A stretch of 64,000 bases of DNA, from NCBI RefSeq assembly GCF_022531965.1, contig NZ_CP092831.1:5737001-5801000 (forward strand). Reading direction: 5' to 3'. The DNA comes from Paenibacillus peoriae. GTDB lineage: Bacteria; Bacillota; Bacilli; Paenibacillales; Paenibacillaceae. Shown one piece after another: positions 28,793-37,219 of this stretch; the stretch's first letter is position 1, and the number at the start of each line of letters is the position of its first letter. A model generated the notes under the pieces. The model ran no database searches. It was not told the DNA's origin and saw nothing but the letters and a program-made list of their open reading frames with translations. Made by a program: the position numbers and the translations under genes.

Positions 28793-29320
28793 CTATTCGT
28801 TATCTGGCGTGGCCGGACTGGCCGAAGGCATCAAGCCTTTAACGGCGCCGAGAAACGGGCGAATGGACTTGATCATACCGTAGCCCATCTTCACGACCGG
28901 GACAAATTTCTGGATCATGCCGAACAGCCGCAAGCCGCCGCCGAGCATACCGCCAAGCCCTCCTGCGCCCGCAGTGGAGCCGCCAAGGCCGCCTAACAGC
29001 GAGCCCATCATCGGCAGGAATGCCGACACCTTGGCGTCTGGCTTGCGGGAGCGCGAACGGCCGGACGGCTTACGCGCGCCGCTTTTCCGGTTGCCGAGAC
29101 GGACGCCCGGGGCATGCGCACCAGCTCTGCGTTTAATAGATCGGGAGTCTTGCTTCCCGGAAGAAGCGCGTGGGGGGACTCCGGCACTGGAAAGTACCAA
29201 CCCGCCGTAATTAACGTCGGTGATGTAGCCGACGTAAGTCTCTCCGCTGTGCAGGGTGACACAGACCGGACGGCCCTGAAACTTCTTAGCCCGTGCACGC
29301 ATCTCTTTCGATTGTGCCAT
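28793..29320 (-). CDS. Basic protein with N-terminal Sm-like fold, GC-rich
   Basis: A 175-residue protein. Residues about 13-48 (FQGRPVCVTLHSGETYVGYI plus VNYGGLVLS) look like an Sm/LSM-type beta barrel start. The middle, about 55-95, is a highly basic Arg/Lys/Ser linker, and the rest is a glycine/hydrophobic GSLLGGLGGSTAGAGGLGG region. The gene is much richer in GC than the genes around it. GAGGTG precedes the ATG. I cannot name the family; proteins with such glycine-rich tails in spore formers are sometimes spore-coat proteins. Confidence 0.65.
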   Translation of the reverse strand: MAQSKEMRARAKKFQGRPVCVTLHSGETYVGYITDVNYGGLVLSSAGVPPRASSGKQDSRSIKRRAGAHAPGVRLGNRKSGARKPSGRSRSRKPDAKVSAFLPMMGSLLGGLGGSTAGAGGLGGMLGGGLRLFGMIQKFVPVVKMGYGMIKSIRPFLGAVKGLMPSASPATPDNE

Positions 29321-29747
29321 GGAAGTTCACCTCGCTCACTGATTATAATTCAGTTTACGCCAGGGGCGGGCTGCCTGCTTGTGCGAATAGGACATACGCA
29401 CGCCAAAAATCGCCTGATGATCTCGTCGTCATCGGAGCTTTAGCCTGCTCAAAAACGTTGGAAGCAAAACTAGCCGTTGCCGGCAGTTCGACAGGTTATT
29501 GCGTTCTTTTTCACATTCATGCAACACTTCAAATATCGAACTCAGTGTCATTCCACATTCCGCGATCTTCCAACATGATTTATATGGTATTTATGTATAT
29601 ATATATATGTCAGTAACCAATTTTTTCAACGCTTACTACACAAATGACCCATAAGAGGGTCACTTTTTTCAAGTGTCCTTCTTGTGGGTCACAGTTCACA
29701 TGATCTTTGGGCCCTTCTTCTATTACAGTCTCTTGGTTACAATTCAG
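29321..29747. other. Intergenic region with a terminator-like hairpin
   Basis: No gene is supported in these 427 bases. GC-rich remnants near 29350-29480 give way to AT-rich sequence. A hairpin TGACCC / GGGTCA at 29645-29662 followed by CTTTTTT reads as a plus-strand terminator of a vanished gene or a stray hairpin. Confidence 0.5.
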
Positions 29748-30323
29748 TTAATCACTATTAGCGCCGTTCTCCATATTAATATTATTCTTATATGCGAATT
29801 CACTTAGAATATCTCTTGTTGTTTCAAAAGCAAGCTCATCCCAAGGTATTTCTCCCCAACCAAAATATTTAGCCTCAAAACTTTCAATGTTTGTCTTAAG
29901 GGATTGATTTTCAGCAGTGGCTTCAAACGCCAACTGAACTGTTCCGTATTTTGACATAGAATGTGTTTTGATAATATCTTTAACTTTTACTCGTGCTCCT
30001 GCCTCCTCTCTTACTTCTCTTTCTATTGTTTCAAAGACATCATCTCCTCGCTCTACATGTCCACCTGGCAACCCCCATAATCCCTTGCTCGGGTTCTCAG
30101 CTCTTCTCAAGAGCAACACCTTATTCTCAAAAAGAACAAGAGCAACTACTACTAACTTGGGATCTAAATAAAAAATAAATTGGCAATTGTCACAAACAAG
30201 TTGTGGTTGGTCAGCTATATGCAAGTCTTGAAGAATAAAAGGAGAACCGCAGCGGGGACAAAATTTTAAGTCTTCCTTACTATACTTCCAATCATACTTT
30301 AGATATTTATATTCATTTTCCAT
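29748..30323 (-). CDS. Nudix hydrolase with N-terminal zinc ribbon
   Basis: A 191-residue protein. Two CxxC pairs (FCPRCGSP and CDNC) form a zinc ribbon at about residues 18-47; the Nudix box GGHVERGDDVFETIEREVREEAG follows, cut here to its key glycine GGH and REVREEAG glutamates, near residues 85-108. This NudC-like layout fits hydrolysis of a nucleoside diphosphate-X compound such as NADH or a nucleotide sugar. It begins four bases after the glycosyltransferase gene, so the two are one operon. ATG 30323 follows GAGGTGAGG. Confidence 0.88.
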   Translation of the reverse strand: MENEYKYLKYDWKYSKEDLKFCPRCGSPFILQDLHIADQPQLVCDNCQFIFYLDPKLVVVALVLFENKVLLLRRAENPSKGLWGLPGGHVERGDDVFETIEREVREEAGARVKVKDIIKTHSMSKYGTVQLAFEATAENQSLKTNIESFEAKYFGWGEIPWDELAFETTRDILSEFAYKNNINMENGANSD

Positions 30324-30327
30324 CAAG

Positions 30328-32181
30328 TTACCTCACCTCACTTGTTAGGATTTCATTTTCCCACAACTCAAAAAACTTCGAATAAACCTGTGTATACAAT
30401 GATTCCTCATTTTCTGTTTTATAAACAGTAAATCTAGGTCTATGCTCAGAAGGCACATAATCCGTTATTTCAAAAACCATTTTTCCATAATTGGTTTTAT
30501 CATATCCCGTTATAATATATGGGAATATTGTCTTATACGTCTTAATTGTAATGTTGTTTCCCAAATCTCCTAAGTTCGCCTTCACAGCTTTCAACCTATT
30601 TATTGAGTTCCGTATTTCAGAGCTAAAATCTTCACTTTTTTCAAAAGAGTTACGAAATGATAATATATCATGGTATTGGTCAATCCAATCAGGATCAAGT
30701 AATAATAAACTTATATTATTAGTTTTTGCCTTTTCCAAAATTAATCCCTTAGAGTCACTAGAAAGATGTATCATTGAAGTACCTGAAATAAAAATATGGC
30801 CTCTTGCCTCATAAAGGCATGTCTTATAATCTTCAATTCGCTGAACATTTGTGTCAATTATTTTAACAATACCATAAGGATTTTGTGCTTTAGCGACATA
30901 ATTTTCTAATGAAGATATGTTGACTCGGTATCCTAGTCCTCCCAAAAAGTCACCAACTGTTCGTTCCCACGTGTATCCTTTTTTCAGTAATTCTTCTTTT
31001 AGAATCTCAGCTTGTTTATTAAAAAATGCAAATCGGTTGTAAACTTCATTAATTTTAAAATTCAAATTTTTAATAATTGTATTTTTTTCTGCTATAGCAT
31101 CTTCTGAATCATCCAGGAAAATGTTATGGTTTGGAGTTAAGTTTAAATCTAAAAGATATATAGCATCCACAAGATCTGAATCCCTAATGAAAGAATCTAA
31201 GAATTCATACAGACCTGTGTTTTGAGAAATAACTAGTGGAATTCCTGCTGAAATAAACTCCCAACCAACTAATCCAAAACCATCGTGTGATGACGGTAGA
31301 AATCCGATATTTGATTTAACTAGATACTCATAAACATGGTCTCTACCTCTATAAGTATGAAATTGAACTTTTGTTAACCTTTCAGCATCCTTTTCCTCAA
31401 CGCCTATAAGATTCACTTTTGATTCTGGTGTTAAAGTATCTTTATGTTGCATAAAAAAATCTTCTAGTGCTTCAAGAGCTAGGGAAGATTGCTTAATTGC
31501 ATCATCCTTCGCATCTAATCGCCCAACCAGTGTGGCTGTAAATGTTCTTTTACTGCCCACTCCAGGTCGATGCCTTTTATTTAAGTCCTGAAGTCCGGGG
31601 ATCAACTCAACCGCATTTTGTCTTGCATATTCGTTTGCATGCCTGGTAAGTTTAGGCCCTACCCCAAACACCATATCTGCTCTTCTTAGCAAATCTTTTT
31701 GTTTGTCGAATTTTTCCTTCTGTACCTCTTCAGAAATAGGTAGGTCTTGTTTGAGGCCATAATAATCTTCGTAGACCATATGATGTATTAAAGCGAAACG
31801 AGAGCTTTTTTTAAATAAGGCGTTATATTCTTTACATAATGAAATTGCATGTTCGCCAGTAATAACATCATGTCCCACCCACCATGAGAATTTAAATTGT
31901 TCTTTTACTTCTTCGATTGATAATTTCAGAACAAATGATAATCTTTCTAATATTTTAAAAAAGTTCACCATGTAACCAGACTTTTCATACCCATTAATTA
32001 GTATTGCATTGCTATTCGTTAACACTTCAGTTTTGTTAGTTACACAAATTACTTTGATATCTTCTAATGTTATTGTGGATAAGTAAGAATCGATTGATTT
32101 GACTAAATCAAGGTTAAAAGAATTTATTCCCCCTCCTTCAGTTCCCCAGTTATCTGCAAAAACAACTACAAGTTCCGTCAA
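30328..32181 (-). CDS. GT4-like glycosyltransferase with extra C-terminal domain
   Basis: A 617-residue protein. Residues about 1-400 are a GT-B glycosyltransferase with a phosphate/sugar-nucleotide site: LVGRLDAKDDAIKQS, then LPSSHDGFGLVGWEFISAGI and PLVISQNTGLYEFLD. Residues about 450-615 form a second domain starting RGHIFISGTSMIHLSSDSKG, with ILEKAKTNNISLLLLDPDWI, of a type seen beside conflict and signalling proteins; I compare it tentatively with DUF5919-like domains. TTG 32181 is six bases after AGAGGTG. The adjacent Nudix hydrolase suggests a nucleotide-linked substrate. Confidence 0.72.
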   Translation of the reverse strand: MTELVVVFADNWGTEGGGINSFNLDLVKSIDSYLSTITLEDIKVICVTNKTEVLTNSNAILINGYEKSGYMVNFFKILERLSFVLKLSIEEVKEQFKFSWWVGHDVITGEHAISLCKEYNALFKKSSRFALIHHMVYEDYYGLKQDLPISEEVQKEKFDKQKDLLRRADMVFGVGPKLTRHANEYARQNAVELIPGLQDLNKRHRPGVGSKRTFTATLVGRLDAKDDAIKQSSLALEALEDFFMQHKDTLTPESKVNLIGVEEKDAERLTKVQFHTYRGRDHVYEYLVKSNIGFLPSSHDGFGLVGWEFISAGIPLVISQNTGLYEFLDSFIRDSDLVDAIYLLDLNLTPNHNIFLDDSEDAIAEKNTIIKNLNFKINEVYNRFAFFNKQAEILKEELLKKGYTWERTVGDFLGGLGYRVNISSLENYVAKAQNPYGIVKIIDTNVQRIEDYKTCLYEARGHIFISGTSMIHLSSDSKGLILEKAKTNNISLLLLDPDWIDQYHDILSFRNSFEKSEDFSSEIRNSINRLKAVKANLGDLGNNITIKTYKTIFPYIITGYDKTNYGKMVFEITDYVPSEHRPRFTVYKTENEESLYTQVYSKFFELWENEILTSEVR

Positions 32182-32958
32182 ACTCTTCACCTCTAACTAA
32201 ATTACTTACAAACTTATATAAAGGATTTATTACTAAAATAATATTTTTTTCCATTCCCATTACTCTTGAAACTGATTTATTTTGTTTATTACTACCCTTT
32301 TCTTATACCTACAATTAGATTGGTCTATAACTGTTGATCTTAAATATGCTAGAAATAACTTCCTCCTACACCCAACACTACACACAAGGCCACTTCCTTG
32401 AAATTCGGTATTTATCTAGTCAAACGTTCACATTACTAGTTTTGCAGCACTTGTATGAGTTTTATGAGTCCCCAGCCTCTATACCGGATTTTTTCTAGGA
32501 GATGAGATTCCACTAAAGTTCGATATCCTCTTTAGACATAAACAAAGCCACTTAAATCATTTTAATCCCACTAGAAACTACTCACCATTTATATAATAAG
32601 AAACAATTTCCACCTCACTTGGTTGCGTATTTCATTCGTTGGGAACGAATACGGCGGAAGGTATAGAAACCTCATTGTTGCCGAGCAGCAAGCCACACTA
32701 ACCTGATATTTTCCACGAATTGCCTGGAGACTCCCGTTTGAATGAGGCACTCAATGTAGGTGTAGATAAGATTTTGTTAGGCTTTTTTAGATAATAACTT
32801 CAACTTGAAGACTGGTATTATCCAGAAGATCAATAGTCTCGTTGACTACACGAACACTTTATTGGTAGTTTCATATACTTTAGTTGCTTATCTGCATTCC
32901 CAGAGTATACAACACTAACTATATAATGATGTGTACTTCCCTTAAGCTTCGCTGCAAA
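32182..32958. other. Long AT-rich region without a supported gene
   Basis: About 775 bases. No frame longer than a few dozen codons has a ribosome site. Around 32625-32785 both strands show short protein-like fragments broken by stops, which suggests a decayed gene, but I could not name it. This stretch lies inside the proposed cassette between sites at 25930 and 33808. Confidence 0.5.
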
Positions 32959-33630
32959 TTACTTATTTGAAACAAACTCAACAATTTCAAGTGGAAAACC
33001 TTTATTTATAGTGTGATCGTAGCTATAAATATGATCTCTATTGTTTACACATCTGCCCAGTTTTTTCTTGAATCTTTCATCGTTATAAATATTCACTCGT
33101 CCACCGCAAATAGGACAAACCCCATACTTTCTTATTGTATAAACATCACCATTATCATCCTTATAAAGTACCAGCTGACTATTCCCCTTATAAACACCAT
33201 TGTTCTTTAGCTTCTTATGTTTGTTGATTGATTCAAGAGCATATACCCCACAACCAAGCGAAACCATTAATAAAAAGAATGAGAAATCACTTTTTTTAAC
33301 GAAGTAAGTAAATATGGTTATAACTGCCGATATTACCGATAGCACCCCTGAAATTTCAAACTTTAACTTGTATCCTCTAATACCACCCACTACTTTTCTA
33401 TCCAAGCAATTCTCATATTCTACAACTAACTCATTGGATATATTAGGAGCAACATTAAAGTTGTCAATATAAAACTCCTGCTTACTATTATTACCTAAGC
33501 CAATATTAATATTATTATTTCCAGCATTTATCGTATTATAGCCACTGTCTCTTTGTTGAACTGGCTCTTGGCAATATGGACAGAAATTAAAATCCTCATT
33601 GACTACTCTTTCACATTTTCTACAGTTCAC
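32959..33630 (-). CDS. Zinc-ribbon membrane protein
   Basis: A 223-residue protein. An N-terminal zinc ribbon (NCRKCERVVNEDFNFCPYC) is followed by a N-rich linker, a helical stretch, two adjacent membrane segments (ISAVITIFTYFV and FFLLMVSLGCGVYALE), and a C-terminal CPICGGRVNIYND zinc knuckle. GTG 33630 lies eight bases after GGAG; the open frame upstream to 33648 crosses the AACCA/TGGTT dyad and is not preferred. Function unknown; such zinc-ribbon membrane proteins can be stress sensors or regulators. Confidence 0.65.
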   Translation of the reverse strand: MNCRKCERVVNEDFNFCPYCQEPVQQRDSGYNTINAGNNNINIGLGNNSKQEFYIDNFNVAPNISNELVVEYENCLDRKVVGGIRGYKLKFEISGVLSVISAVITIFTYFVKKSDFSFFLLMVSLGCGVYALESINKHKKLKNNGVYKGNSQLVLYKDDNGDVYTIRKYGVCPICGGRVNIYNDERFKKKLGRCVNNRDHIYSYDHTINKGFPLEIVEFVSNK

Positions 33631-33683
33631 TTTATCACTCCAAACCAACCAGTGTATTGGTTAATTATACCACGATAAAATGA

Positions 33684-33713
33684 TTTTTTGTCGATTGCAC
33701 GGTGTGTCTGTAA
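33684..33713 (-). repeat. Possible decayed att core and repeat
   Basis: TGTCTGTAA at 33705-33713 is identical to 37610-37618 of the cassette end at 37614, and the preceding TTTTGTCGATTGCAC retains spaced matches to an rlmH-like core. Too degenerate to be certain. Confidence 0.3.
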
Positions 33714-33807
33714 TGAGATTGGACTTTTTATCTTACACTATGGCATCTCTTAAACATACCATGTTCATCCATTCTGGAAATCTCCATGTTTTCGCACAGA
33801 TTTCGTC

Positions 33808-33834
33808 CTACTTGTGGTACGGTTCACCCCGATT
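33808..33834 (-). repeat. SCC-like att core (site B)
   Basis: The minus strand encodes [12 protein letters not shown], the longest free-standing match to the end of RlmH in the window. No GTAACGGCAAG repeat follows, but the sequence beyond the core (GGACGAAAT) resembles that at sites A and C. A CCGCCTTAC tract to the right is a candidate alternative inverted repeat. Confidence 0.75.
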
Positions 33835-33873
33835 GCTTAGTTAGTAAGGCGGATTATTAGTTGGTTGAAATCC

Positions 33874-33903
33874 AAAGGTCGCACTCAAGAAAGTGCGACC
33901 TTT
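33874..33903. terminator. Strong hairpin near site B
   Basis: Perfect 12-bp stem AAAGGTCGCACT / AGTGCGACCTTT with a six-base loop; symmetrical A/T runs would allow termination in either direction, most usefully for the leftward transcripts of the Thoeris-like unit. Confidence 0.75.
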
Positions 33904-33985
33904 GCTATATGAAAAGCAATGTTTTATGGATAATTTACTAAGCGACTTTGTATTTTATTCCAATGCCTTTTTATCTGTTTGTAAA

Positions 33986-34192
33986 TTAGGCTTTCGATAA
34001 AGGGAATACTTCCGAAAACAGAATGTGCCTTTTTCGCATATGATACAAATTCCCATAACCTTTATAGTTCCAACCTAAATGAGTATACAACGAATACAGT
34101 TTTTTTCTTCCAACAGGTTTGTTTTCCTTTTTACTTATCCAATTAACAGAAGCTACCTTCGACAGGCTCACTAATGTTCCTTGCTGCATCAT
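33986..34192 (-). CDS. Small hypothetical protein or gene remnant
   Basis: A 68-residue open frame MMQQGTLVSLSKVASVNWIS with a basic C-terminal half. It overlaps, on the opposite strand, the recombinase-like remnant at 34186. I see no clear ribosome site, and its ends do not match a known family. It may be a chance or decayed frame in a breakpoint region. Confidence 0.3.
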   Translation of the reverse strand: MMQQGTLVSLSKVASVNWISKKENKPVGRKKLYSLYTHLGWNYKGYGNLYHMRKRHILFSEVFPLSKA

Positions 34193-34373
34193 TCCCTTTT
34201 CAGCAACGCAAGACTCTCCTGCACCTGATCGTAAAGAAAATTACGCTGGACAACAAAAAGCGTGTCAACAGCGTTGAACTCTCCTTCAACGAGGAGACTG
34301 AGAAGCATTTTTTAAGTGCAGCCCCTTCCGCAAACAATATAACGGAAGGGGCGTTTCTTTTGCCCGGAAAAGC
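34186..34373 (+). pseudogene. C-terminal remnant resembling a large serine recombinase
   Basis: The plus-strand frame encodes FPFQQRKTLLHLIVKKITLD and then VNSVELSFNEETEKHFL, which matches the typical end of large serine recombinases (Ccr/TnpX type): a KLLHLLVEKIT helix, a strand with hydrophobic-x-E/D, and a FNEE-like close. Nothing of the catalytic N-terminal domain or the rest of the protein is present upstream. It ends in a perfect terminator hairpin. I interpret it as the leftover of a cassette recombinase gene. Confidence 0.6.
34321..34360 (+). terminator. Terminator of the lost recombinase gene
   Basis: Perfect 10-bp stem GCCCCTTCCG / CGGAAGGGGC with a 12-base loop, followed by GTTTCTTTT on the plus strand, directly after the recombinase-like remnant. 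Confidence 0.85.
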
Positions 34374-34430
34374 CCCACTTCTCCATCAGAAGTTGGTCAT
34401 TACAATTTGGCCAGTTCTGTATATTTACTT

Positions 34431-35261
34431 TCACGATTCCAAGTCCTTCAGAGCGAGTAGATTTATCTTTTCTTGTTTTTTCTGCCAGACCACGATTTTC
34501 ACCTTGGAAGGAAATGTGAATTTTATACGACTCACTTTAAATGTCCATATAATGAGCTCAAGCAATTCTTGATCCAGTATATTTTCGTATCCTCTAAAGC
34601 GAGTGATCCCAGATCCCAAAACAGGCAAGGCGACTGTTCTACCGGCATAGACTCTGTCTATCTCATTCCAGAAATTCAACAGGCAGTTTATATAGTCGTT
34701 CATCTCGAGATATGCTTTGTTTCTATCATCGAAACGTGAGAACGCCGTAAGGAGATAATCGTCTACCGTGCAGATTGTTCCAAGCCTGTATCTAATCTTC
34801 TTCCCGACAGTTCTGCCTGCATTTTCACATGCGATCATTTCTGGCAAGTGGGTGTCAGAAGAAAAAATTTCGTCTAAAACAGCGATATTTCCCTGATAGA
34901 ATTTTTTAATATATATTCCGTTGAGTGAACTGCTTGAGATGACTTTCTCGTCTACCAGTGTGTCAAAATATTCATTAAAAGCGATCGCTTTCAGATCAGC
35001 CTCCTCAGAAAATATATCACCGAACTTTACCTCAATCTCTGAAGTGTTAATCGTTAGCTTGATACTGCGACGCATATTGGCATGGACCCAGATTCCGATG
35101 TAAACAAGGACCAACAATGCCAGTGCTCCTCCACCAATGACTATCTTGATTTTAGGGTCTATTTCAACGAAAAGAAACACAATAGAGGTGATTACACTTA
35201 TCACGCTTAGAAAGCCATAGAATATATGTAGTATCTTTTTATCAAAAAATGGGACTTTCAT
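34431..35261 (-). CDS. thsA: Membrane macro-domain protein, type II Thoeris effector-like (ThsA)
   Basis: A 276-residue protein. Two membrane segments occupy about residues 11-30 and 37-55 (LHIFYGFLSVISVITSIVFL, IGGGALALLVLVYIGIWVHA). After a linker, a macro-like domain covers about residues 130-265, with LPEMIACENAGRTVGKKIRY and the ligand-loop-like VALPVLGSGITRFRG. This TM-macro arrangement is that of the effector in type II Thoeris, where a TIR protein makes a nucleotide signal (histidine-ADPR in studied cases) that the macro domain senses. It follows the TIR-like gene by 14 bases. Confidence 0.75.
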   Translation of the reverse strand: MKVPFFDKKILHIFYGFLSVISVITSIVFLFVEIDPKIKIVIGGGALALLVLVYIGIWVHANMRRSIKLTINTSEIEVKFGDIFSEEADLKAIAFNEYFDTLVDEKVISSSSLNGIYIKKFYQGNIAVLDEIFSSDTHLPEMIACENAGRTVGKKIRYRLGTICTVDDYLLTAFSRFDDRNKAYLEMNDYINCLLNFWNEIDRVYAGRTVALPVLGSGITRFRGYENILDQELLELIIWTFKVSRIKFTFPSKVKIVVWQKKQEKINLLALKDLES

Positions 35262-35275
35262 TCACATCTTCTCCT

Positions 35276-35830
35276 TTATTGAATTAGGCCCCATTTGATT
35301 TGCGTTTCACGTTTGTAATGATTCTTACCACTGCTAAGATGCTCACCATTCACATGAAAACGTGTGATAGCATTTAAAATGCACTCTTTAGCGAAAGGGA
35401 TATGGATTGCTTCTATACCGGTATCATTTATACGGTCTCTAAGTGCCTTGGGCCAAATGCCACTGTGGCTATCCACATACAAAACAGATGAGAATTCAGG
35501 GTAAGCGATAATAAGCGGAATTCTGTACGTGTCTATGGCCTGCTCGATCTCATAAGATAAAACACTTCCGGTATAACGAGTCTTACTCGTAAGAATGACG
35601 AGCATGTTTTTCGATGCTCTAAGCCGTTCCTGGATGCGTGCATACAATGTTGTCCGTTTACTTGTATCACGTACCGCATCCGTTTTCTCGTGACTGTTAG
35701 TCAGCGAAAACTGAATGTTTTTATTCGCATTCCATGCTTGAAGAGTAGCATAGTATTTGAAGTCAGACTTTGCAGGGTCTGCCTCTCCTAAACCATCAAA
35801 GGCAACATAGGTTCCAGTCCGATTTGCCAT
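35276..35830 (-). CDS. thsB: Thoeris TIR-like sensor/signal synthase (ThsB, DUF1863 type)
   Basis: A 184-residue protein starting MANRTGTYVAFDGLGEADPA, then KYYATLQAWNANKNIQFSLT and KNMLVILTSKTRYTGSVL, with YEIEQAIDTYRIPLIIAY; these fit the TIR-like DUF1863 family of ThsB proteins. In Thoeris, ThsB recognises phage infection and turns NAD into a signal that activates ThsA. The glutamate in YEIEQA is in the right place for the catalytic residue. GGGGG precedes the ATG. It is upstream of, and 14 bases from, the effector gene, so co-transcription is expected. Confidence 0.75.
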   Translation of the reverse strand: MANRTGTYVAFDGLGEADPAKSDFKYYATLQAWNANKNIQFSLTNSHEKTDAVRDTSKRTTLYARIQERLRASKNMLVILTSKTRYTGSVLSYEIEQAIDTYRIPLIIAYPEFSSVLYVDSHSGIWPKALRDRINDTGIEAIHIPFAKECILNAITRFHVNGEHLSSGKNHYKRETQIKWGLIQ

Positions 35831-35918
35831 AATCTAAACCCCCATTATAAACATTATTTGCTTCTCCGCACGGAAACATCTTACCATATATCCCCTGATA
35901 CTGCTTACTCTAACCATA

Positions 35919-35940
35919 ATTTCGCCCTATTGTAGGATGT
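35919..35940 (-). repeat. Possible decayed att site
   Basis: ATTTCGCCCTATT at 35919-35931 is identical to 37577-37589, the sequence directly beside the att core of site C, but the core itself has lost its GEPYHK reading. Confidence 0.3.
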
Positions 35941-35961
35941 TCCGGTATCGTAAAGTAAAAA

Positions 35962-35990
35962 GAGTCTGCGTAAGCACAGACTCTAAATCA
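35962..35990 (-). terminator. Terminator of the TIR gene
   Basis: Stem AGAGTCTG / CAGACTCT followed by TTTTTAC on the minus strand, between the TIR gene end (35993) and the Thoeris pair. It implies that the TIR gene is separately transcribed. Confidence 0.85.
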
Positions 35991-35992
35991 AT

Positions 35993-37036
35993 TTATGTCG
36001 AAATTTGTATTCGTTGTTCCAATACCTTCTCCCAAAACGGTCGGTAGATCAAATTCATTCGTACAGAATCATACTCTGCTTCAAATCTTTCTTCGATAGC
36101 CGGCCCTATATCGCCAATAAAAGCTGCTAATTGGTCTAAGGCGTCGTCTGCCTTGGAAATGATAGGATGTTCATAATCAGGTTCCCATCCTGTTTCCCAT
36201 TTAATGTAGCCATCGCTCTCATGGGCATTCAACTCCGACCTATCTTCGTTGCTGGTAAAACCATCATAGCCTGGACGACGAGCATTATATATGATGCTAA
36301 CTACCAGTGCTGGTAAAGAATCTAGTTTAGTTTTAACGGACTCTACTTTTTCCATAAAGGTATCCCATTCGCTCATTTCAGCATAGTCCATTTCTTTAAC
36401 TTCTTCTGCGTCTTTCATTTTTCTAAGTTGCTCATTCTGCTTTCTAAAGTCCTCTAATTCTACTTCCATTTCTAAATATGCTTCCTTGTAAGTAGCCAGC
36501 TCTGTTTTTAGCGTATCGAAATCGGCATCTGTGAGTGGTTTCAATTCCTCTGTCGCTTTGATAAATGGGAGAAGTTTATCCTCGTAAAGTTCTTTCGCCC
36601 TAGTTCCAAAACGCACCATATTAGGAGAATTCAATCCACGATCTACAATGGCTTGAGCTAGCTTATTCAAGTCCTCAATATTTGAAAGAGTAATGGTCTG
36701 CAAATTAGTACGGTATGGGGTTTCGGCTAGTGCCCTATAATCCAGCGGTGGCACCACTACGGGTATAATTGCTTGCTTATTTACCCAAGTAGCCCCTAAC
36801 TCACATAAACAAAATTGGCTTTGTAAGTAGTTGGGAGTTATAAACGGCAGAATTATTTTGCATTCTTCCATACCTTTTCGAATCTGCTCTACCCAATCTC
36901 CTCCGTAAGTTAGCTCTTCGTCAGAAGTTAAGAAGAAATCACTTCGCGAAAGGTTGAACTGGTTTTGAAGTAAATCCATGAGATTTCTTACTATAGTAGC
37001 ATCCTTTGAGGAATGACTTATGAAAAACATGGCCAT
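35993..37036 (-). CDS. TIR domain protein with coiled-coil region
   Basis: A 347-residue protein. An N-terminal TIR domain (about 1-125) shows FFISHSSKDATIVRNLMDLL, DFFLTSDEELTYGGDWVEQI and SQFCLCELGATW, whose Glu-79 corresponds to the catalytic glutamate of NAD-consuming TIRs. A charged helical/coiled region follows (about 175-235) and then a C-terminal domain of unknown type. It lies just upstream of the Thoeris pair but is separated by a terminator. ATG 37036 is preferred, with AAGGAG nine bases upstream; the longer frame to 37078 has no site. NADase effector function is inferred. Confidence 0.8.
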   Translation of the reverse strand: MAMFFISHSSKDATIVRNLMDLLQNQFNLSRSDFFLTSDEELTYGGDWVEQIRKGMEECKIILPFITPNYLQSQFCLCELGATWVNKQAIIPVVVPPLDYRALAETPYRTNLQTITLSNIEDLNKLAQAIVDRGLNSPNMVRFGTRAKELYEDKLLPFIKATEELKPLTDADFDTLKTELATYKEAYLEMEVELEDFRKQNEQLRKMKDAEEVKEMDYAEMSEWDTFMEKVESVKTKLDSLPALVVSIIYNARRPGYDGFTSNEDRSELNAHESDGYIKWETGWEPDYEHPIISKADDALDQLAAFIGDIGPAIEERFEAEYDSVRMNLIYRPFWEKVLEQRIQIST

Positions 37037-37219
37037 AAATTCCTTCTCCTTGTTTGTAGAATTAAGAGCAGAAAACAAATTTTACCTTCTTATATTAACA
37101 CCTACTCAATGTAAAAAACTAGATCAAGTGCTCTTGAATCTTCTTATATTTCTTTATGTCTGTGAAAAAAATAAACATGAAAGCCAACGATCAAAAATCT
37201 GCTCTCAGGAGGTGAAAAA

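Noticed and set aside
32625..32785. Protein-like fragments on both strands in the long AT-rich gap
   Set aside because: Short stretches look like pieces of a protein, but they are broken by stops and I could not tie them to any family, so no pseudogene was named.
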